Source: Accumulibacter sp. | GTDB lineage: Bacteria > Pseudomonadota > Gammaproteobacteria > Burkholderiales > Rhodocyclaceae | Length of the DNA stretch: 13,979 nucleotides | Assembly (NCBI GenBank): GCA_003538495.1 | Contig: DPSD01000689.1 | Location: 3,806 to 17,784 of the forward strand | Reading direction: 5' to 3' | Part shown: positions 1 through 7,119 of the stretch, piece after piece | Layout of the letters: each line of letters starts with the position of its first letter | How positions within the stretch are numbered: the stretch's first letter is position 1 | The notes under the pieces: generated by a model | Told to the model about the DNA's origin: nothing | What the model saw: the letters and a program-made list of their open reading frames with translations, nothing else | Databases searched by the model: none | Translations under genes and position numbers: made by a program

Positions 1-71
1 CGTCGGCGCTTGACGGCGTGGAAGGTCTGGAAGGGGTGGCTGGCGATAGCATTTCGATCTCCCTGGCATGA
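1..71 (+). CDS. Possible 3' end of a plus-strand gene cut by the left edge (reading frame uncertain)
   Basis: From base 3 one plus-strand frame is open to a TGA at 69-71 and ends in DGVEGLEGVAGDSISISLA, a soluble-looking tail. A perfect 8-bp hairpin follows 12 nt after this stop, as expected at the end of a gene. A second frame, from base 1, is open to a TGA at 160-162 but gives a Trp-rich, less natural peptide. The minus strand is also partly open. I do not recognise the product. The stop at 71 is preferred only because of the hairpin and the residue composition. The gene would converge on znuA. Low confidence. Confidence 0.25.
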   Translation, partial: SALDGVEGLEGVAGDSISISLA

Positions 72-83
72 TACGGAACAGCC

Positions 84-105
84 GCCAGCCGACCCCGCGG
101 CTGGC
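84..105. terminator. Hairpin, possible terminator between convergent genes
   Basis: GCCAGCCG (84-91) and CGGCTGGC (98-105) form a perfect 8-bp GC-rich stem with a 6-nt loop. No T-run follows on either strand, so this is not a textbook intrinsic terminator. It lies 12 nt after a possible plus-strand stop codon at 71 and about 200 nt downstream of the znuA stop on the minus strand. It could slow or end transcription from either side. The remaining bases up to 302 hold a weaker inverted repeat (GGCGC 214-218 with GCGCC 228-232) and no convincing gene. Confidence 0.3.
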
Positions 106-302
106 TCGGGCGCTGCGCTTGAGTGGGGCTGGCTGCTTGGTGTTGAAGCGACGGACGAATGATGCGTCGCCTGTGTGACGGATTGATGACGGTCAAACCT
201 GCTGCCGCCGCCGGGCGCGCCGTCGCGGCGCCTGGTGCAGCCCGGCAACTGTCTGCTCCGAACCATCACCGCTCAGCACACGGCTGGCGGCCAGCGCCGG
301 CG

Positions 303-1253
303 TCAGTCGGCCAGCGCGGCGGCGAGCGTCTTGGCGTTCTGGCGGATCATCCCGAGATAACTGCCTGCCGGGGTACCGGCGCCGGACAGCGAGTCCGAGT
401 ACAGAGTGCCGCCGATGACCGCGCCGGATTCCTGGCTGATCCGTTCGAGCAGGCGGGGGTCGCTGACGCTCTCGATGAACACCGCCCTGATCCTTTCCTG
501 GCGGATCTGTCGGATGGTCGCGCCAACGCCGGCGGCTGAAGGCTGGGCGTCGGTGCTGACCCCGACCGGCGCTATGAAGCGGATGCCGTAGGCGCGACCG
601 AAGTAGGCAAAGGCGTCGTGCGAGCTGACCACCTTGCGCCGCTCGGCAGGAAGCGCGCCAAAGGTGGCGCGCAGTTCGCGGTCGAGAGCGTCGATCTGCT
701 GTTGCAGGCTGGCGGCGTTGGTCTGGTACGCGGCCTTGTTCGCTGGATCGACGGCGCCAAGCGCGGCGGCGATATTGGCGACGTACTTGCGCGCATTGCC
801 GAGATCCTGCCAGGCGTGCGGGTCAAGGTCGGCCGCGTGCTCGTGCCGCGGACGCGCGCCGGGATTGGCCGGCGCCCTGGCGAGCGGCCTGACCCCGTCG
901 CTGGCGACCAACAGCCTGCCGCGATAGCCCGAAGACTGGATCAGGCGGTCGATCCAACCTTCGAAGCCAAGCCCGTTGACGACCACCAGACGAGCCCGCG
1001 CGATGGTCTTGGCATCGTCTGGAGTCGGTTGGTAGACGTGCGCATCCGCCCCCGCCCCGACCAGGGTGTACACCTGCACGTGCGCGCCGCCGACGCGCTG
1101 CGTCAGGTCGCCGAGGATGCTGAAACTGGCCACCACCGGCAGCGCCTCCGCGGCCGCGACCGGCCGCCCGGGGCCGACGCAGAAGAAGCCCAGCAGCAGG
1201 CTCGCAGCCAGATGGCAGAACAGCTTCGGGGCGATCAATCGCGGCCTCCGCAT
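303..1253 (-). CDS. znuA: Zinc ABC transporter, periplasmic substrate-binding protein (ZnuA/AztC type)
   Basis: Periplasmic cluster A-I metal-binding protein that captures Zn2+ and delivers it to the ZnuB/ZnuC permease complex. The chosen ATG at 1253 gives 316 residues; an in-frame start at 1370 would lie inside znuB and add 39 Arg/Trp-rich residues. With this start there is a basic N-terminus and a hydrophobic signal sequence at about 10-34, ending near VAAAEA. Likely metal ligands by family alignment are His72 (GADAHVYQP), His146 (DLDPHAWQD), His212 (SSHDAFAYF) and Asp287 (YSDSLS). A His at the third position, where manganese binders usually have Glu, points to zinc. The long His-rich loop of classical ZnuA is nearly absent: only a short HEH (137-139) precedes His146. 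A purine-rich GGGTGGG lies just upstream of the ATG. It starts 16 nt after the znuB stop and is the last gene of the operon in view. Confidence 0.9.
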   Translation of the reverse strand: MRRPRLIAPKLFCHLAASLLLGFFCVGPGRPVAAAEALPVVASFSILGDLTQRVGGAHVQVYTLVGAGADAHVYQPTPDDAKTIARARLVVVNGLGFEGWIDRLIQSSGYRGRLLVASDGVRPLARAPANPGARPRHEHAADLDPHAWQDLGNARKYVANIAAALGAVDPANKAAYQTNAASLQQQIDALDRELRATFGALPAERRKVVSSHDAFAYFGRAYGIRFIAPVGVSTDAQPSAAGVGATIRQIRQERIRAVFIESVSDPRLLERISQESGAVIGGTLYSDSLSGAGTPAGSYLGMIRQNAKTLAAALAD

Positions 1254-1269
1254 TTTTCCCACCCTGCCC

Positions 1270-2151
1270 TCAGCGCTCGAAATGCCAGCCTGACCGCCAG
1301 CGACTGGCCAGCGGTCCCAGCGTGCCCACCGCCAGCGACAGCAGGTAGCAAGCGCCGAGCGCCAGGACAATCGCCGGTCCCGCCGGCAGGTTCGAGTAAT
1401 ACGACAGCAGCAGCCCGACGAACGAGCCGCTGATTGCGATCAGTACGGCAATCAGCAGTAGCGGGCCGATATTGCCTACCCACAAGCGCGCCGCAGCGGC
1501 CGGCAGGATCATCATGCCGACCGCCATCAGCGTTCCCAGCGCGTGAAAACCGGCGACCAGGTTGAGCACCAGCAGGACCATGAAGCCATAATGTGCCAGC
1601 GGCCCGAGGCGGCTGACACGGGCCAGAAACGCCGGATCGCAGCCTTCGAGGACGAACAGCCGCAGGCCGAGCGCGAGCGCCACCACCGACAGCGAGGTGA
1701 AGCCAGCAAGCAGCAGCAGGGTCGCGTCGTCAAGCGCCAGCACGCTGCCGAACAGCACGTGCAGCAGGTCCACGCTGCTGCCGCGCAGCGAGATGATCAA
1801 CACACCGGCCGAAAGCGAAATCAGGTAGAAAGTGGCCAGACTGGTGTCTTCCTTGATCACCGAGTTGCGCGCCACACCGCCCGACAGCACGGCTACCGTC
1901 AGACCGGCGAGCAAGCCACCGATGGTCATCGCCGGCAGCGACAGCCCGGCTATCAGATAGCCGATGGCGGCGCCCGGCAGAATCGCGTGCGACATCGCGT
2001 CGCCGGCCAGGCTCATCCGCCGCAGCATCAGAAAGACCCCGACCGGCGTCGCCCCGAGCGACAGCGCCAGGCAGCCGACCAGCGCCCGCCGCATGAAACC
2101 GAACTCGATGAACGGCGCCAGCAGCGGCATCGCCGCCAGCGTTTCGCTCAT
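1270..2151 (-). CDS. znuB: Zinc ABC transporter, membrane permease (ABC-3 family)
   Basis: Inner-membrane permease of the zinc importer, 293 residues, which is normal for the family. The sequence is almost entirely hydrophobic, with about eight predicted membrane helices. It carries the ABC-3 hallmark near the N-terminus, SLAGDAMSHAILPG at 47-60, and a family-typical helix with ALGTLMAVGMMILPAAAARL at 204-223. The start codon overlaps the znuC stop (ATGA, 2148-2151), which implies translational coupling with the ATPase. A second Met at residue 8 is possible but less likely because of this overlap. Zinc rather than manganese specificity is inferred from the binding protein encoded downstream, not from this sequence. 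Confidence 0.93.
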   Translation of the reverse strand: MSETLAAMPLLAPFIEFGFMRRALVGCLALSLGATPVGVFLMLRRMSLAGDAMSHAILPGAAIGYLIAGLSLPAMTIGGLLAGLTVAVLSGGVARNSVIKEDTSLATFYLISLSAGVLIISLRGSSVDLLHVLFGSVLALDDATLLLLAGFTSLSVVALALGLRLFVLEGCDPAFLARVSRLGPLAHYGFMVLLVLNLVAGFHALGTLMAVGMMILPAAAARLWVGNIGPLLLIAVLIAISGSFVGLLLSYYSNLPAGPAIVLALGACYLLSLAVGTLGPLASRWRSGWHFER

Positions 2152-2927
2152 CGCCGACCCCGCTCGGCTTGACAGACCGCAGCCTCGGCTTCGCCGCCCC
2201 GTCCTTCGGCGATTTGCCTGGCGCGAAGCAACTGGTCGTCGCTGAGGACCATCGCCGGATCGCCGCGGGCGACGATCTCGCGAGCGAGCAGCAGCACTTC
2301 CGGGTACTCCTGGCGCACATGCTCGAGGTCATGCAGGACAGCGATCACCGTCCGCCCCTCGCCGTGCCAGCGCTGCACCAGCGCGGCCAGGTCGCGGACG
2401 CTGGCGGCGTCGATCGCCCCGTAGGGCTCGTCGAGCAGGACCAGAGGCGCTTCCTGCAACACCACCCGCGCGAAGTGCGCGCGCTGCAACTGCCCCCCCG
2501 AGAGCGCGCCGATCGGACGGCTCTCGAGCCCATTCAGCCCGACCAGGTCGATGGCGGCGCCGATTCGCTGACGCAGGGCGCGGTTCAGCCCGCCAAAGGC
2601 ACCAATCGCTCGCCATAAGCCCATCGCCACGAAATCATGGACGACCATCGGAAAGCTGCTGTCCAGCGTCGTCTGCTGCGTCAGGTAAGCAATTTGCCGG
2701 CGCTGCACGCCGAGCAGTTCGATGCGGCCCTGCAGCGGCCGCAGTTCGCCGCAGATCCCCTTGAGCAGCGTCGACTTGCCGGCACCATTGGGACCAACGA
2801 TCGCCAGCAGGCTGCCGGCGGCAACTTCCCCGTGCAGATGATGTACCGCCGGGTGGCGGTTGTAACCCAGGGTCAGGTTGTCGAACCGCAGAATGGGCTG
2901 GGCGCTCGACGCTGGCGACTGGCTCAT
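2148..2927 (-). CDS. znuC: Zinc ABC transporter, ATP-binding protein
   Basis: Cytoplasmic ATPase that powers the ZnuB permease. The chosen ATG at 2927 gives 259 residues, normal for the family, and begins MSQSPASSAQPILRFDNLTL. The longer in-frame ORF back to 3230 adds about 100 Cys/Arg-rich residues unlike any ABC domain. Walker A is GPNGAGKS (45-52), the Q-loop lies near 84-85, the signature is LSGGQLQRA (142-150), Walker B is LVLLDEP (162-168), and the switch His is His199 (VLHD). The C-terminus from about 245 is Ala/Glu/Arg-rich and probably unstructured. The ribosome binding site is weak (AGGT about 8 nt before the ATG). The start lies 14 nt after the stop of a small membrane ORF, so it may depend partly on translation of that ORF. 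The stop overlaps the znuB start. Confidence 0.93.
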   Translation of the reverse strand: MSQSPASSAQPILRFDNLTLGYNRHPAVHHLHGEVAAGSLLAIVGPNGAGKSTLLKGICGELRPLQGRIELLGVQRRQIAYLTQQTTLDSSFPMVVHDFVAMGLWRAIGAFGGLNRALRQRIGAAIDLVGLNGLESRPIGALSGGQLQRAHFARVVLQEAPLVLLDEPYGAIDAASVRDLAALVQRWHGEGRTVIAVLHDLEHVRQEYPEVLLLAREIVARGDPAMVLSDDQLLRARQIAEGRGGEAEAAVCQAERGRR

Positions 2928-2941
2928 CGGCAAACCTGCAT

Positions 2942-3085
2942 TCAGTCCATCGCCCAGTAAACGCTCGCCCAAAGGAACAGCAGCGCGCCGATCGCCCACA
3001 GCAGCCGCGAGGCGGCGCTGGCACAAAGAACCGGATTGGGCCGGTCGGCACTGACGGACCGGTGCGGACGTGCGCGGGAAGGCAT
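2942..3085 (-). CDS. Small predicted membrane protein leading the zinc operon
   Basis: I do not recognise this ORF. From the ATG at 3085 it encodes 47 residues: a polar, basic N-terminus (MPSRARPHRS...) and one hydrophobic helix at about residues 27-45 (RLLWAIGALLFLWASVYWA) ending in MD. It stops 14 nt before the znuC start, on the same strand, as expected for an operon gene. The frame is open much further upstream, to 3268, but that extension is Cys/Arg-rich and passes through the presumed promoter. No good Shine-Dalgarno sequence precedes the ATG, so the true start is uncertain and a non-ATG start is possible. The protein-like C-terminal helix is the main argument that it is real. It could instead be an untranslated leader. 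Confidence 0.45.
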   Translation of the reverse strand: MPSRARPHRSVSADRPNPVLCASAASRLLWAIGALLFLWASVYWAMD

Positions 3086-3163
3086 GGGCGATGCGAGGCG
3101 ATTGGACAAAGCACAGTCGGGGTTGGCACGAGCCGCGAATCTTGCCTCGTTCGCAGGCCAAAT

Positions 3164-3195
3164 GCAACAGTGTTGCGCAAACAGGCAAGTTGCCT
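3164..3195. promoter_or_regulatory. Tandem palindromes, candidate Zur-type operator of the zinc operon
   Basis: Two perfect 13-bp palindromes lie side by side: GCAACAGTGTTGC (3164-3176) and AGGCAAGTTGCCT (3183-3195). Their centres are 19 bp apart, roughly two helical turns, so dimers could bind the same DNA face. They sit about 80-110 bp upstream of the small ORF and 237-268 bp upstream of znuC, in the only sizeable non-coding stretch before the operon. A weak minus-strand promoter can be drawn with -35 TTGCAT inside the left palindrome and -10 CAAGAT at 3139-3144, spaced 17 bp; repressor binding would then block the -35. Assignment to Zur, or to another zinc-responsive regulator, is inferred from position only. 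Confidence 0.45.
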
Positions 3196-3311
3196 CGGTT
3201 CGTTCCGACGACCGATTGCGCTCCAGGCACATCGGCGCAGCGATGACCCCCGCTGCTGGTCGAGGCACCTTAGTCAGTACACTGCCCGTACCGACAGCCG
3301 ACTGCTGGTCG

Positions 3312-4112
3312 TCAACCGAAGCGGCCGGTGATGTAGTCCTCTGTGCGCCTGACCTTTGGCTTCACGAACAGTTCGTCGGTCGGCCCGAATTCGATCAGTT
3401 CGCCCAGGTACATGAACGCGGTGTAGTCGGAGATCCGCGCCGCCTGCTGCATGTTGTGGGTCACCATGGCAATGGTGTACTCGCTCTTCAGTTCATTGAC
3501 CAGTTCCTCGACCTTGGCCGTCGACATCGGATCGAGCGCCGAGGTGGGCTCGTCGAGCAGCACGATCTCGGGCTTTACCGCCACCGCCCGAGCGATGCAC
3601 AAGCGCTGCTGTTGACCACCGGAAAGCGCCAGGCCGCTGTGCTCAAGCTTGTCCTTGACTTCGTCCCACAAGGCCGCCTTGCGCAGCGCCCATTCGACCC
3701 GCTCATCCATCTCCGCCGGGGCAAACCTTTCGTAAAGCCGGACGCCGAAAGCGATGTTTTCGTAAATGGTCATCGGAAACGGCGTCGGCTTCTGGAAAAC
3801 CATGCCGATCTTCGCCCGAACCAGATTCACATCCTGCTTCCTGTCGAGCAGGTTCTTGCCGTTGAAGACGATCGTCCCTTCAGCGCGCTGCCCTGGATAA
3901 AGGTCGAACATCCGATTGCAGGTACGCAAGAGGGTAGACTTGCCACAACCCGATGGCCCGATGAAGGCGGTCACGCGGTTGCGGGCAATATCCAGATTGA
4001 CGGCGTTCAAGCCTTTGAAATCGCCGTAATAGAAATCCAGGTCACGGATTTGCAAGGCGGCGTGCTCACCTATTTGGGCGGCGGATTTGGGAAAACCGGA
4101 AGTACCCGACAT
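3312..4112 (-). CDS. pstB: Phosphate ABC transporter, ATP-binding protein PstB
   Basis: Cytoplasmic ATPase of the PstSCAB high-affinity phosphate importer; in enteric bacteria it also takes part in Pho signalling. The 266 residues fit the family. Walker A is GPSGCGKST (52-60), the Q-loop is [19 protein letters not shown] (105-123, diagnostic for PstB), the signature is LSGGQQQR (163-170), Walker B is IVLLDEPT (183-190) followed by SALDPMST, and the switch His is His219. The C-terminal EDYITGRFG is the usual PstB ending. The ATG at 4112 has a GGAG 7 nt upstream and follows the pstA stop by 15 nt. It is last in the operon; no phoU follows, and the next gene on this strand belongs to the zinc transporter. 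Confidence 0.98.
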   Translation of the reverse strand: MSGTSGFPKSAAQIGEHAALQIRDLDFYYGDFKGLNAVNLDIARNRVTAFIGPSGCGKSTLLRTCNRMFDLYPGQRAEGTIVFNGKNLLDRKQDVNLVRAKIGMVFQKPTPFPMTIYENIAFGVRLYERFAPAEMDERVEWALRKAALWDEVKDKLEHSGLALSGGQQQRLCIARAVAVKPEIVLLDEPTSALDPMSTAKVEELVNELKSEYTIAMVTHNMQQAARISDYTAFMYLGELIEFGPTDELFVKPKVRRTEDYITGRFG

Positions 4113-4127
4113 ACCATGCTCCGAAAA

Positions 4128-4970
4128 TCAGATCTGGGTGGTTTGGCGAAACAGGATGCGCGCGCCAATATTGATTGCCAGCACCAGCAAGGCGATCAGC
4201 AGGGCCCCGCCCCAGGCCAGTTGCACCCAGTTGTCGTAAGGACTCATGGCGAACTGGAAGATCACCACCGGCAGATTGCCCATCGGCTGCGACATGTCAG
4301 CGCTGAAGAACTGGTTGTTGAGCGCGGTAAACAGCAGCGGTGCGGTCTCGCCGGTCACCCGCGCAACGGCCAGCAGGACGCCGGTCACCACGCCCGCCCT
4401 GACCGAGCGCAGGCTCACCTTCAGCGACACCTGCCAGCGCGGCGCACCAACCGCAAAAGCCGCCTCGCGCAAGCTCGCGGGCACTAGCCTGAGCATGTTT
4501 TCGGTGGTCCGCACGACCACCGGGATGGCAATCAGCGACAATGCCAGCGAGCCAGCCCAGCCGGAAAAACCTCCCAGCGTCACCACCATCAGCGCGTAAA
4601 CGAACAGGCCGACGACGATCGACGGCGCCGACAGCATGATGTCGGTGACCAGGCGCGTCGCCGCTGCGAACCGCGAGCTGCTGCCGAACTCGGCCAGGTA
4701 GATCCCGGCCAGGATGCCGATCGGCGTCGACACCAGGGTGGTCATGCCGACGATCATCATGCTGCCGACGATCGCATTGCGCAGGCCACCGCCCTCGGAA
4801 CCCGGCGCCGGCGTATCCTGGGTGAAGAAGTCCCAGCTCAAGGCGGCGAAGCCCTTCGCCAGCAGCGTCCACAGGATCCACGTCAAGGCGAGCAGGCCAA
4901 AGGCCATGGCGATCATCGACAGGCCAATACCGAGGCGATTGATCAGCACACGACGTCCGTACAGTTCCAT
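4128..4970 (-). CDS. pstA: Phosphate ABC transporter, permease PstA
   Basis: Inner-membrane permease that pairs with PstC. From the ATG at 4970 it is 280 residues (MELYGRRVLI...), with about six membrane helices and the cytoplasmic EAA loop REAAFAVGAPRWQVSLKVSL at 168-187 that contacts PstB. It also carries VARVTGETAPLLFTALNN (202-219), typical of PstA. An in-frame GTG at 4988 overlaps the pstC stop and would add six residues (MSGGGD). I prefer the ATG because the bases of that extension form a strong Shine-Dalgarno sequence, GGAGG, 7 nt before it. Translation is probably coupled to pstC, whose stop is at 4985-4987. Confidence 0.96.
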   Translation of the reverse strand: MELYGRRVLINRLGIGLSMIAMAFGLLALTWILWTLLAKGFAALSWDFFTQDTPAPGSEGGGLRNAIVGSMMIVGMTTLVSTPIGILAGIYLAEFGSSSRFAAATRLVTDIMLSAPSIVVGLFVYALMVVTLGGFSGWAGSLALSLIAIPVVVRTTENMLRLVPASLREAAFAVGAPRWQVSLKVSLRSVRAGVVTGVLLAVARVTGETAPLLFTALNNQFFSADMSQPMGNLPVVIFQFAMSPYDNWVQLAWGGALLIALLVLAINIGARILFRQTTQI

Positions 4971-4984
4971 GTCCCCGCCTCCGC

Positions 4985-5977
4985 TCACTTGCCTTGCCTG
5001 GCGCCAGCGCGCAGGACCAGCCAGCGCGACAGTACCAGCACTAGCAAGGTGATCAGGAACAAGACCAGGCCAAGCGCGAACAGCGACGACGTGTGCAACC
5101 CCGGGTCGGCCTCACCGAACTCGTTGGCCAGCACCGAAGCGATCGAGTTGCCCGGCGAGAACAGGCTGCCAGCGATACGATTGGCGTTGCCGATGACGAA
5201 AGTGACCGCCATCGTCTCGCCCAGGGCACGTCCCAGCCCGAGCATGATGCCGCCGATCACGCCGACCCGCGTGTACGGCAGGACGATGTTCCAGGCGACT
5301 TCCCAGGTCGTGCAGCCGACCGCATAGGCGGATTCCTTGAGCACCGGCGGCACCGTTTCGAAGACATCGCGCATTACCGAGGCGACGAACGGGATCACCA
5401 TCAGCGCCAGGACGATTCCCGCCGCCAGGATGCTGACCCCGATGGGCGGCCCGGCGACCCAGCTGCCGATCAGCGGCAGGCCGCCGAACAGCGATTGCAG
5501 CCAGGGCTGCGCGGTGCGGGCGAACAGCGGAGCGAAAATGAACAGGCCCCAGATGCCGTAGATGATCGAGGGAACGCCGGCCAGCAATTCGATGGCCGTG
5601 CCGAGCGGGCGGCGCAGCCATACCGGACAGCTTTCGGTCAGGAACAGCGCGATGCCGAAGCTCACCGGCACGCCGAGCAGCAACGCGATGATCGACGTAC
5701 TGACCGTGCCGTAGATCGCGATTAGGGCGCCGAAATCGTCGTCCGGGACGCTCCACACGTCGCGCCACAGAAAAGCCGGGCCAAACGCCTGGAACGCCGG
5801 CGCTGCCTCGATCGCCAGCGAGACCAGGATTCCCGCCAGGGCCGCCAGCACCAGCAAGGCGAAGAGCAGCGTGACCCGGTGAAAGACGCGGTCCTGCCGC
5901 TTGAAGACCTCGACCTGCGGAAGGTGCACGTCCAACCGACGGGGAACAACTAGCTCGCTCATTTCCAACGTGTTCAT
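4985..5977 (-). CDS. pstC: Phosphate ABC transporter, permease PstC
   Basis: Inner-membrane permease, partner of PstA, 330 residues. It has a cytoplasmic N-terminal tail of about 34 residues, a first membrane helix at about 35-57, and five more segments ending with the one at about 297-320. PstC signatures include SVPDDDFGALIAIYGTVSTS (76-95), LAGVPSIIYGIWGLFIFAPL (132-151), the EAA loop ESAYAVGCTTWEVAWNIVLP (215-234) and GRALGETMAV (249-258). The ATG at 5977 has GGAGG 9 nt upstream. It starts 36 nt after the pstS stop; I see no strong hairpin in that gap. No residue is obviously missing. Confidence 0.97.
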   Translation of the reverse strand: MNTLEMSELVVPRRLDVHLPQVEVFKRQDRVFHRVTLLFALLVLAALAGILVSLAIEAAPAFQAFGPAFLWRDVWSVPDDDFGALIAIYGTVSTSIIALLLGVPVSFGIALFLTESCPVWLRRPLGTAIELLAGVPSIIYGIWGLFIFAPLFARTAQPWLQSLFGGLPLIGSWVAGPPIGVSILAAGIVLALMVIPFVASVMRDVFETVPPVLKESAYAVGCTTWEVAWNIVLPYTRVGVIGGIMLGLGRALGETMAVTFVIGNANRIAGSLFSPGNSIASVLANEFGEADPGLHTSSLFALGLVLFLITLLVLVLSRWLVLRAGARQGK

Positions 5978-6013
5978 CGTCCAATGCCTCCGTATCCAGC
6001 CAGTCAGGCAGAC

Positions 6014-7036
6014 CTACTTGATGCGCTTCATCTCGGCTTCGACCGCCTTCACCACGCTGCCGGGCAAAGCGACGAAGTCGAGTTCATCGGCCATCTTCTG
6101 ACCGTTGTTCAGCGCCCAGGTAAAGAAGTCCACCACCCCCTGCTGCCTGGTGGCGTCATCACCTTTTTCATAGGCCAGGATGTAGGTCGCGGTGACGATC
6201 GGCCAGGCCTGCTTGGGCGCCTGGTCAAGCAGGTCCGGAGCCATGCCTTTGACCTTGAAATTGGCGCTGTCGGCGGCAGCCTTGAAACTGTCGCCCCCCG
6301 GCAGTACGAAATTGCCGGACCTGTTGCTCAGCGCGATGAACTTCAAGCCGTTCTTTTTGGCGTCGGCGTAATCCACGTAGCCGATCGTGCCCACGATCTT
6401 CTGCACGTTGGCGGCGACGCCGGGGTTACCCTTGCCGCCAATCCCGTTGGTCGGCCAGTTGACCGTCTTGCCGACACCGACCTCGCTCATGAACGCGGCG
6501 GACTGCCGGGCCAGATAGTTGGTCATGACGTCGGTGGTACCCGAACCATCGGAGCGGTGCACGATGGTGATCGCCGTGCCGGGCAGGCTGGCGCCGGGAT
6601 TCAGTCGGGCGATCGCCGGATCGTTCCACTTCCGGATGGCACCGCGGAAGATGTTTGCAGCGGTCGGCCCGTCGAGCTTCAGCTGACCCGACGCGATACC
6701 CGGCACGTTTGCGACGATGGTCACGCCGCCCATCACGACCGGGACCTGGACCAGTCCGGCAGCGTCGAGGTCGGCTTCACCGAGCGGCGCATCGGACCCA
6801 CCAAAGTCCACCGTTTTGGCCTTGATCTGCTTGATGCCGCCCGAGGAACCGATCCCCTGATAGTTTACGGTGCCGCCGGTAGCGGCCTTGTACGCCTCGG
6901 CCCACTTGGTGTAGACGGCGTAGGGAAAGGTCGCTCCGGCGCCGGTGATGTCGGCCGCTGCTGCGGCGACCGGGCCAAGGCCCAGCGCGATCGCGGCGGC
7001 AACACTTGAGAATTTCAGGAACGCACGTTTGGACAT
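6014..7036 (-). CDS. pstS: Phosphate ABC transporter, periplasmic phosphate-binding protein PstS
   Basis: Periplasmic protein that binds inorganic phosphate and passes it to PstCA. It has 340 residues, beginning with a signal peptide (MSKRAFLKF, hydrophobic 10-27, predicted cleavage AAAAA|D near 28/29). Phosphate-binding segments are visible: GAGATFPYAVYTKWAEAY (32-49), GIGSSGGIKQI (61-71), DFGGSDAPL (77-85) and HRSDGSGTTDVMTNYL (160-175). The length matches the PstS family. It is the first gene of pstSCAB. A GGAG lies about 12 nt before the ATG, a rather long spacing for such a highly expressed protein. A candidate Pho box and -10 lie 50-83 nt upstream. Confidence 0.97.
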   Translation of the reverse strand: MSKRAFLKFSSVAAAIALGLGPVAAAAADITGAGATFPYAVYTKWAEAYKAATGGTVNYQGIGSSGGIKQIKAKTVDFGGSDAPLGEADLDAAGLVQVPVVMGGVTIVANVPGIASGQLKLDGPTAANIFRGAIRKWNDPAIARLNPGASLPGTAITIVHRSDGSGTTDVMTNYLARQSAAFMSEVGVGKTVNWPTNGIGGKGNPGVAANVQKIVGTIGYVDYADAKKNGLKFIALSNRSGNFVLPGGDSFKAAADSANFKVKGMAPDLLDQAPKQAWPIVTATYILAYEKGDDATRQQGVVDFFTWALNNGQKMADELDFVALPGSVVKAVEAEMKRIK

Positions 7037-7085
7037 GAACAGGGTTGCTCCAGACAGGTGAAGGCGTGGCGTATCAGCCGCGGCG

Positions 7086-7119
7086 ATCTTACCGGCGCAA
7101 TGTTTCAGCGCCGTGACTG
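7086..7119 (-). promoter_or_regulatory. Candidate PhoB-dependent promoter of pstSCAB (degenerate Pho box plus -10)
   Basis: On the minus strand, CAGTCACGGCGCTGAAAC (7119 down to 7102) resembles the Pho box layout of two 7-bp half-sites separated by 4 bp. It matches the CTGTCAT consensus at 5 of 7 and 4 of 7 positions. Exactly 10 bp further on is TAAGAT (7091-7086), a fair -10 element. In known PhoB promoters the box replaces the -35 and lies about 10 bp upstream of the -10, which fits here. Transcription would start near 7079, giving a leader of about 43 nt before pstS. Direct match is moderate; the assignment rests mostly on spacing and the downstream gene. Confidence 0.4.

Noticed and set aside
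1254..1370. Longer znuA start at 1370
   Set aside because: It would overlap znuB by about 100 nt and add an Arg/Trp-rich segment before the signal peptide. The ATG at 1253 has a purine-rich site upstream and gives a normal secreted protein.
618..2172. Long plus-strand frames (618-1433 and 1543-2172) opposite znuA and znuB
   Set aside because: The sense strand encodes clear transporter subunits with conserved motifs. The plus-strand products are Arg/Gln/His-rich low-complexity shadows.
3272..3292. Weak hairpin CGGTAC/GTACTG on the minus strand after pstB, considered as the pst terminator
   Set aside because: It has a six-pair stem including one G-U pair and no T-run, so it is too weak to call.
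3253..3311. 10-bp direct repeat CTGCTGGTCG at 3253-3262 and 3302-3311
   Set aside because: It has only two copies, one touching the pstB stop. This is likely chance in GC-rich DNA.
3036..4487. 483-codon open frame on the plus strand opposite pstB and the pst-znu gap
   Set aside because: It lies antisense to a certain pstB gene and a likely promoter region. Its residue content is typical of a GC-rich shadow frame, with no family motif and no ribosome binding site.
5984..7009. 341-codon plus-strand frame opposite pstS
   Set aside because: pstS on the minus strand has a signal peptide and all phosphate-binding motifs. The opposite frame is a shadow.
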